NCBI GenBank assembly: GCA_947446625.1
Contig: CANFIE010000104.1
Location: forward strand, 1 to 10,412
Reading direction: 5' to 3'
DNA: 10,412 bases
Source of the DNA: Acetobacteraceae bacterium
GTDB taxonomy: Bacteria; Pseudomonadota; Alphaproteobacteria; Acetobacterales; Acetobacteraceae
In this document: positions 6,210 through 10,412 of the stretch, piece by piece
Layout of the letters: each line of letters opens with the position of its first letter
Position numbering within the stretch: the first letter of the stretch is position 1
Made by a program: the position numbers and the translations under genes
The notes under the pieces: generated by a model
The model's input: the letters and a program-made list of their open reading frames with translations, nothing else
The model's database searches: none
What the model was told of the DNA's origin: nothing

Positions 6210-6254
6210 CCGGGGAAGACCGGCCAGGTTTTCAGAAATGGGAGGGTTCCCCGG
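6210..6254 (-). repeat. 8-bp inverted repeat (stem-loop) between receptor and flavoprotein genes
   Basis: CCGGGGAA and TTCCCCGG form perfect arms (6247-6254 and 6210-6217 on the plus strand), with 29 bases between. In the minus-strand RNA the stem follows the receptor stop codon by 14 bases and lies just before the GTG start of the flavoprotein. The left arm contains the only Shine-Dalgarno-like sequence here (GGGGA) and the loop holds the possible ATT start. It could limit flavoprotein translation or protect the receptor mRNA 3' end, as intercistronic hairpins after binding-protein genes often do. There is no T-run, so it is not a classic terminator. Confidence 0.4.
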
Positions 6255-6268
6255 TTGGAGTGGTGGCT

Positions 6269-7243
6269 TCAGTCAAGCCGGATGTTGCCGGCGCGCACAA
6301 CCCGGCCCCAGGCGGCTTGCTCGGCCACCACCAGGGCGGCGAGTTGCTCCGGGGTTTGCGGGTCGGCCAATGCGGCCTGGGCGCGCAGGACGTCCTGCAT
6401 CATGGGGGATTGCAGGGCGGTGCGCAGCGCGGCGTTGAGCTTGGCGACGACCGGCGCCGGGGTGCGGGCCGGGGCGAACAGCGCCTGGAAGATGGAGACG
6501 GTGAGAGCGACTCCCGATTCCTGCAGGGTGGGGATTTGCGGCAGCAGCGAAAGCCGCTGCGGCGCCAAGGTGGCGAGGACGCGGACCACGCCGTCACGGG
6601 CCAGGGCCTCGGCGGCGCCGGCGGGCAGCACCATGCTGTCCACCTGGCCGGCGGCCAGGGCCTGGGCGGCGGGGGCGGCGCCGGTGTAGGGCACGTGCAG
6701 CAGCTCGATGCCCGCCACTTCGGCCAGGCGCAGCATGGCGATTTGCGAGACGCTGCCAACACCCCAGCTGGAATGGGTGAGGGCGCCGGGGCGGGCCTTG
6801 GCGGCGGCGATGAAGCCCCGCAGGTCCGTGATGCTGCGCTGCGAGGGACCAACGGCCAGGGCCAGCGGCACATTGGTGATGTTGCTGATCGGGGCGAAGT
6901 CGGTATTCGCGTTGTAGGGCAGGTTCTGCATGGCGGCCGGGTTGACCGCGTGGGTATCGGTAACGCCCAGCAGCAGGGTCAGGCCATCGGGCGTGGCGCG
7001 GGCCACCAGATTGGCGCCGATGCTGCCATTGGCGCCGGCGCGGTTTTCCACCACCACGGTTTGGCCAAGCGCGGTGCCCATGGGCTGGGCCACGGCGCGG
7101 GCGAGGATGTCGGTGATGCCGCCGGGGTTGTAGGGCACCACGATACGGATGGAACCGGCGGGCAGGCTGGCGGCGGTTTGCGCCAGCGCCGGGGCGGCAG
7201 TGAGGGCGGCCAGGGCAGCGCCAAGGGAACGACGGTTCAACAT
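6269..7243 (-). CDS. Tripartite tricarboxylate transporter receptor (TctC/Bug family) periplasmic solute-binding protein
   Basis: A 324-residue secreted receptor. The N-terminus is a signal peptide: MLNRRSLGAALAAL, then TAAPALA with probable cleavage before Gln22; the twin Arg could allow Tat export but is also common in Sec signals. The mature protein shows Bug hallmarks: VVPYNPGGITDILAR at 35-49 (ligand loop with Asp45), VENRAGANGSIGA at 65-77, PDGLTLLLG at 85-93 and HVPYTGAAPA at 183-192. Bug proteins bind carboxylates, amino acids, aromatic acids or related small molecules. The start at 7243 is chosen because GGAGAG (7251-7256) lies seven bases upstream; a GTG at 7258 would overlap this Shine-Dalgarno. 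No TctA or TctB membrane gene is near, as for most Bug genes. It heads the minus-strand block, so its ligand may be the pathway substrate, but this is inference. Confidence 0.92.
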   Translation of the reverse strand: MLNRRSLGAALAALTAAPALAQTAASLPAGSIRIVVPYNPGGITDILARAVAQPMGTALGQTVVVENRAGANGSIGANLVARATPDGLTLLLGVTDTHAVNPAAMQNLPYNANTDFAPISNITNVPLALAVGPSQRSITDLRGFIAAAKARPGALTHSSWGVGSVSQIAMLRLAEVAGIELLHVPYTGAAPAAQALAAGQVDSMVLPAGAAEALARDGVVRVLATLAPQRLSLLPQIPTLQESGVALTVSIFQALFAPARTPAPVVAKLNAALRTALQSPMMQDVLRAQAALADPQTPEQLAALVVAEQAAWGRVVRAGNIRLD

Positions 7244-7250
7244 GATGAAG

Positions 7251-7256
7251 CTCTCC
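7251..7256 (-). promoter_or_regulatory. Shine-Dalgarno deciding the receptor start
   Basis: GGAGAG on the minus strand lies seven bases before the ATG at 7241-7243. It overlaps an in-frame GTG (7256-7258) that would otherwise extend the receptor by five residues, so the ATG is the better start and gives a standard signal peptide. Confidence 0.7.
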
Positions 7257-7297
7257 ACAAGTTTGCCTGTGAAGTGCTGGCCTTCTTCCCTGCACCC

Positions 7298-7326
7298 GAT
7301 ATGGCAGCGCCCGGCGGTGGCGTGAA
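7298..7326 (-). promoter_or_regulatory. Weak candidate promoter for the receptor gene
   Basis: On the minus strand TTCACG (7326-7321) and CATATC (7303-7298) are spaced 17 bp apart, with matches of 4/6 and 3/6 to the sigma-70 hexamers. They lie about 55 bp before the receptor ATG. No better pair is visible in this intergenic stretch, so the assignment is a guess. Confidence 0.2.
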
Positions 7327-7379
7327 GGGGCCGAAATTGGGGGTTGGAAAAAATGCTGAAAATACCGGCGGAAAGTCGG

Positions 7380-7408
7380 TTGACACCCCCCGGCTGCCGC
7401 CATAGAAA
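7380..7408 (+). promoter_or_regulatory. Housekeeping promoter of tRNA-Asp
   Basis: A perfect -35 hexamer TTGACA (7380-7385), a 17-bp spacer and TAGAAA (7403-7408, 4/6 of the -10 consensus) predict a start near 7415, about ten bases before the mature tRNA. An A-rich patch at 7348-7364 lies roughly where an UP element would be. The strong -35 fits a stable-RNA promoter. Read-through to nuo would have to pass the hairpin at 7516-7547. Confidence 0.7.
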
Positions 7409-7424
7409 CCGCCCCCTGTCGAGG

Positions 7425-7501
<77 letters not shown>

Positions 7502-7515
7502 CGACAGAAACGCAC

Positions 7516-7547
7516 ACGGCGCTGGTTCCACAAGGGACCGGCGCCGT
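7516..7547 (+). terminator. Hairpin terminator after tRNA-Asp
   Basis: A 14-bp stem, CGGCGCTGGTTCC paired with GGGACCGGCGCCG plus an outer A-T pair, with two G-T pairs and an ACAA loop (7530-7533), begins 15 bases after the tRNA. The following sequence TTGCCGTTT is a broken T-run, with a clean TTTTT only at 7563-7567. It should end most tRNA transcripts. Confidence 0.7.
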
Positions 7548-7630
7548 TGCCGTTTATGGGGTATTTTTAACCGCCCCCCTTGAAAACCTGCAATTCCCTG
7601 CCGGAAAGTCATCTGCCCCCCTATGGCGAA

Positions 7631-7684
7631 GCGGGCGGGGCGCGAGTATTGTCCCGCCGCACTGCACCCCAGGATTCCGGGGTG
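7631..7684 (+). other. nuoA leader with two GC-rich inverted repeats
   Basis: The 210-bp gap between tRNA and nuoA holds no gene. Two possible hairpins lie in it: GCGG-g-CGGG (7631-7639) with CCCGCCGC (7653-7660), one bulged base; and CACCCC (7665-7670) with GGGGTG (7679-7684), 8-base loop. No convincing -35/-10 pair for nuo was found here. The hairpins may be chance products of high GC. Confidence 0.3.
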
Positions 7685-7711
7685 GCGGTGGTATTGAAGG
7701 GCGAAGCAAGC

Positions 7712-8080
7712 ATGACCCAGCCGCTGCTGGCCGAATACTTCCCGATTTTGGTGTTCCTCGGCATTGCCGTTGGCATCGCGGGCTCGATGGTGGCGGGCAG
7801 CTACCTGCTGGCGCGGCAGAAGCCGAACGCCGAGAAGCTGTCCACCTATGAATGCGGCTTCGAGCCGTTCGAGGATACCCGGCACCGCTTTGACGTGCGG
7901 TTCTATCTGGTGGCCATCCTGTTCATCATCTTCGACCTGGAAGTGGCCTTCCTGTTCCCCTGGGCGGTGGCGCTGAAGGATATCGGCTGGCTGGGCTTTG
8001 GCAGCATGATGGGCTTCCTGGGCGTGCTGACCGTTGGCTTCGTTTATGAATGGCGCAAAGGCGCCCTGGATTGGGAGTGA
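7712..8080 (+). CDS. nuoA: NADH-quinone oxidoreductase subunit A
   Basis: A 122-residue membrane subunit of complex I (ND3 homologue) at the joint between the hydrophilic and membrane arms. Three helices are visible at about 9-31, 61-83 and 94-112. The conserved loop YECGFEP is at 46-52 (Cys48 corresponds to the conserved ND3 loop cysteine), followed by RFYLVAILFIIFDLEVAFLF (63-82) with the family's buried acidic residues Asp75 and Glu77. The ATG at 7712 is chosen over upstream in-frame codons because it gives the family N-terminus and has GAAGGG about ten bases upstream. It is the first gene of the nuo operon; nuoB starts four bases after its stop. Confidence 0.97.
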   Translation: MTQPLLAEYFPILVFLGIAVGIAGSMVAGSYLLARQKPNAEKLSTYECGFEPFEDTRHRFDVRFYLVAILFIIFDLEVAFLFPWAVALKDIGWLGFGSMMGFLGVLTVGFVYEWRKGALDWE

Positions 8081-8084
8081 CGCG

Positions 8085-8639
8085 ATGAGCGGCAACACCG
8101 ACATCGCCTGGAACCGCGAGGCGCTGCTCCCCGGAGCGGCGCAGGACGCGGTGCTCAAGGGCGTCACCGGCGAGATCGAGGACAAGGGCTTCGTCGTCGC
8201 CAATATCGACAAGGTGGTGAATTGGGCCCGCACGGGCAGCCTGTGGCCGATGACCTTCGGCCTGGCCTGCTGCGCGGTGCCGATGATCCACGCCTATATG
8301 GCGCGGTACGACCTTGACCGCTTCGGCATCATTCCGCGCGGGTCGCCCCGGCAGAGCGATGTGATGATTGTGGCGGGCACGCTGACCAACAAAATGGCCC
8401 CGGCGCTGCGCAAGGTTTATGACCAGATGAGCGAGCCGCGCTGGGTTATCAGCATGGGCAGCTGCGCCAATGGCGGTGGCTACTACCACTACAGCTACAG
8501 TGTGGTGCGCGGCTGCGACCGCATTGTGCCGGTGGATGTGTATGTGCCGGGCTGCCCGCCGACCGCCGAAGGGCTGGTCTATGGCATCATGCAGCTTCAG
8601 AAGAAGATCCGGCGGACGGGGACCATTCTGCGTGGCTGA
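8085..8639 (+). CDS. nuoB: NADH-quinone oxidoreductase subunit B
   Basis: A 184-residue subunit (PSST homologue) that carries the last iron-sulfur cluster, N2, which reduces ubiquinone. The four N2 ligands are visible: the tandem Cys62-Cys63 (LACCAVPMIH), Cys127 (SMGSCANGGG) and Cys157 (VPGCPP). The N-terminal 40 residues vary between species, the rest is strongly conserved. The start ATG has GGGAG (8073-8077) seven bases upstream, inside the end of nuoA. Its end overlaps nuoC by 8 bp. Confidence 0.98.
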   Translation: MSGNTDIAWNREALLPGAAQDAVLKGVTGEIEDKGFVVANIDKVVNWARTGSLWPMTFGLACCAVPMIHAYMARYDLDRFGIIPRGSPRQSDVMIVAGTLTNKMAPALRKVYDQMSEPRWVISMGSCANGGGYYHYSYSVVRGCDRIVPVDVYVPGCPPTAEGLVYGIMQLQKKIRRTGTILRG

Positions 8640-9255
8640 GAACCTGGAAGAAGCGGGCGCGGCGCTGGTCGCGGCCCTGCCGGCCGGTGCGGTCGAATCG
8701 GTGAGCGTGGCCCGTGGCGCGGAACTGGTGCTGCGGCTGAAGCGCGAGAGCCTGGTGGCGGCGGCGCTGGCGTTGCGCGATGCCTGCGGCTTTGAGCAAC
8801 TGATGGATATTGCCGGCACGGACTGGCCGGATAAGCCGCAGCGGTTTGAGCTGGTTTACAACCTGCTGAGCCTTTCGCGGAACCTGCGGGTGACGTTGAT
8901 TGTGGCGACGGATGAGGCGACTCCGGTGGCGAGCCTGTGCGGCGTTTGGCCGGCGGCGACGTGGTATGAGCGCGAAGCCTGGGACATGTACGGCGTGGTG
9001 TTCAGCGGCCAGTCCGATCTGCGGCGGCTGCTGACCGATTACGGCTTTGAGGGCCACCCGCTGCGCAAGGACTTTCCGCTGACCGGCTATGTGGAGGTGC
9101 GCTACGACGAGGAGCGCAAGGCCGTGGTGTATGAGCCGGTGAAGCTGACGCAGGATTTCCGCAGCTTTGACTTCATGAGCCCGTGGGAAGCGATGACCAC
9201 ACTGCCGGGCGACGAGAAGGTTCACCTCAACCGGATTGAGGGGAGCAAGCCATGA
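8632..9255 (+). CDS. nuoC: NADH-quinone oxidoreductase subunit C
   Basis: A 207-residue hydrophilic-arm subunit (30 kDa/NDUFS3 homologue), separate from nuoD, unlike the fused nuoCD of enterobacteria. The family signature EREAWDMYGVVFSG at 113-126, DLRRLL at 129-134 and GHPLRKDFPLTGY at 141-153 is clear. The residues just before DLRR are GQS where GHP is more usual. The start is GTG at 8632, overlapping the nuoB end by 8 bp, with GGGGA (8618-8622) nine bases upstream; no ATG fits the family N-terminus. The stop overlaps the nuoD start as ATGA. Confidence 0.96.
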   Translation: MAENLEEAGAALVAALPAGAVESVSVARGAELVLRLKRESLVAAALALRDACGFEQLMDIAGTDWPDKPQRFELVYNLLSLSRNLRVTLIVATDEATPVASLCGVWPAATWYEREAWDMYGVVFSGQSDLRRLLTDYGFEGHPLRKDFPLTGYVEVRYDEERKAVVYEPVKLTQDFRSFDFMSPWEAMTTLPGDEKVHLNRIEGSKP

Positions 9256-10412
9256 GCGTAACCCTGCAGGGCGACGAGCCCACCCGCACGATTGAGGTGG
9301 ATAGCCACACCATCAATTTCGGCCCCCAGCATCCCGCGGCGCATGGCGTGCTGCGGTTGATCCTGGAAATGAAGGGCGAGATGGTGGAGCGCGCCGATCC
9401 GCATATCGGGCTGCTGCATCGCGGCACCGAGAAGCTGATTGAGCACAAGACCTATCTTCAGGCGCTGCCCTATATGGACCGCCTGGATTATGTGAGCCCG
9501 ATGGCGATGGAGCATGCCTTCGCGCTGGCGACCGAAAGGTTGCTGGGCGTGGAGGGCGATGTGCCGCTGCGAGCGCGCTATATTCGCGTGCTGTTCAGCG
9601 AGTTGACGCGGTTGCTGAACCACCTGCTGAACATCACCACCTATGCGCTGGACTGCGGTGCCATTACGCCGGCGCTGTGGGGCTTTGAGCAGCGCGAACA
9701 CCTGCTGGAATTCTACGAGGCGGTGGGCGGCAGCCATTACCATGTGAACTACTTCCGCCCCGGCGGCGTGGCGAAGGATCTGCCGGCGGGCCTGGAAGAT
9801 CGGATTGGCAAATGGGCGCAGGCCTTCCCGAAATTCCTGGATGACCTGGGTGGGCTGCTGACCGACAACCGCATCTTCAAGCAGCGCACGGTTGACGTGG
9901 GCATCATGACCGCCGAGCAGGCGATGGAATGGGGCTTCAGCGGCCCCTGCCTGCGCGCTTCCGGCGTGCCGTGGGATTTGCGCAAGAGCCAGCCCTATGA
10001 AGTGTATGACCGGATGGAGTTCGACATTCCGGTGGGCCGCCAGGGCGACTGCTACGACCGCTACCTGGTGCGCATGATGGAGATGCGGCAGAGCCTTCGC
10101 ATCATCGACCAGTGCCTGAACCAGATGAAGCCCGGGCCGGTGAAGTTGCAGGACAACAAGATCTCGCCGCCGAAGCGCGGTGAGATGAAGCGGTCGATGG
10201 AATCGCTGATCCACCACTTCAAGCTGTACACTGAGGGCTATCACGTGCCGGCCGGCGCCACCTATTCGGTGGTGGAAGCGCCGAAGGGTGAGTTTGGCGT
10301 GTACATGGTGGCAGACGGCAGCAACAAGCCATACCGCTGCAAGATCCGCGCGCCGGGTTACGCGCACCTCCAGGCGATGGAAGTGCTTTCGAAGGGCCAC
10401 ATGTTGGCCGAC
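9252..10412 (+). CDS. nuoD: NADH-quinone oxidoreductase subunit D (partial, C-terminus off window)
   Basis: The 49-kDa subunit that forms the quinone pocket with NuoB. From the ATG at 9252 (4-bp overlap with nuoC) the frame stays open for 387 codons to the window edge; family length is about 390-410, so only a few residues are missing. Conserved motifs: FGPQHPAAHGVLRL at 23-36 (His31 probably equals the quinone-site His), HIGLLHRGTEKL at 51-62, and LPYMDRLDYVS at 72-82 with Tyr80 the likely quinone Tyr. Later RPGGVAKDLP and PVGRQGDCYDRYLVR follow the family closely. No frameshift is seen. More nuo genes should follow to the right. Confidence 0.97.
   Translation, partial: MSVTLQGDEPTRTIEVDSHTINFGPQHPAAHGVLRLILEMKGEMVERADPHIGLLHRGTEKLIEHKTYLQALPYMDRLDYVSPMAMEHAFALATERLLGVEGDVPLRARYIRVLFSELTRLLNHLLNITTYALDCGAITPALWGFEQREHLLEFYEAVGGSHYHVNYFRPGGVAKDLPAGLEDRIGKWAQAFPKFLDDLGGLLTDNRIFKQRTVDVGIMTAEQAMEWGFSGPCLRASGVPWDLRKSQPYEVYDRMEFDIPVGRQGDCYDRYLVRMMEMRQSLRIIDQCLNQMKPGPVKLQDNKISPPKRGEMKRSMESLIHHFKLYTEGYHVPAGATYSVVEAPKGEFGVYMVADGSNKPYRCKIRAPGYAHLQAMEVLSKGHMLAD

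Noticed and set aside
7244..7258. GTG start for the Bug receptor
   Set aside because: It overlaps the Shine-Dalgarno of the better ATG at 7243.
5271..7405. Long plus-strand open frames opposite the flavoprotein and receptor (5271-6689, 6260-7405)
   Set aside because: Gly-rich shadow frames without start signals or family motifs; the minus strand codes for recognisable proteins.
7926..10400. Minus-strand open frames opposite nuoA-nuoD (for example 7926-8819 and 9222-10400)
   Set aside because: They are antisense to highly conserved complex I genes and have His/Arg/Ala-rich composition without motifs.

Overview
The window is high-GC DNA that looks like an alphaproteobacterium, most likely of the Acetobacteraceae/Rhodospirillales type. 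This is inferred from the GC-rich codon use, the separate nuoA-B-C-D order and protein style, and a Bug/TctC solute receptor; no rRNA or other firm taxonomic marker is present. Two divergent blocks meet in an intergenic region at about 7244-7424.

Left block (1-7243, all on the minus strand, so read from high to low coordinates). It begins with a TctC/Bug-type periplasmic solute receptor. This is followed by an SdhA/FrdA-like FAD flavoprotein and a very short SdhB-like 2Fe-2S protein. A 147-bp gap (4082-4230) then holds a near-perfect sigma-54 -24/-12 promoter, a possible upstream activator dyad and a hairpin that could cover a ribosome binding site. Downstream lies a tightly packed run of a Rieske oxygenase alpha subunit, an ABC permease (NitT/TauT type), a second and different Rieske oxygenase, the ABC ATPase, and the first 40 codons of what is probably a second permease, cut off by the window edge. 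Stop and start codons overlap or lie less than 30 bp apart. This looks like an uptake-plus-oxidation catabolic cluster: an organic, probably aromatic or otherwise ring-bearing or methylated, compound is imported by the ABC system and attacked by one or both Rieske enzymes. The substrate cannot be read from the sequence. No classical NAD(P)H:ferredoxin reductase, TctA/TctB membrane subunit or ABC-type binding protein is present in the window.

Right block (7380-10412, plus strand). This is core housekeeping DNA: a promoter, a tRNA-Asp(GTC) gene with encoded CCA, a strong hairpin terminator, a leader with two GC-rich hairpins, and then the start of the complex I operon nuoA-nuoB-nuoC-nuoD. nuoD runs off the right edge with only its last residues missing. 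The nuo genes are translationally coupled (4-bp gap, 8-bp overlap, 4-bp overlap).

The most notable points are the sigma-54 promoter placed inside the catabolic block with an SD-pairing hairpin whose left arm lies upstream of, or at, the predicted transcription start; the alternation of two unlike Rieske oxygenases with transporter genes; and the minimal flavoprotein/2Fe-2S pair with altered succinate-site residues. No CRISPR, insertion sequence, integrase or toxin-antitoxin system was seen.
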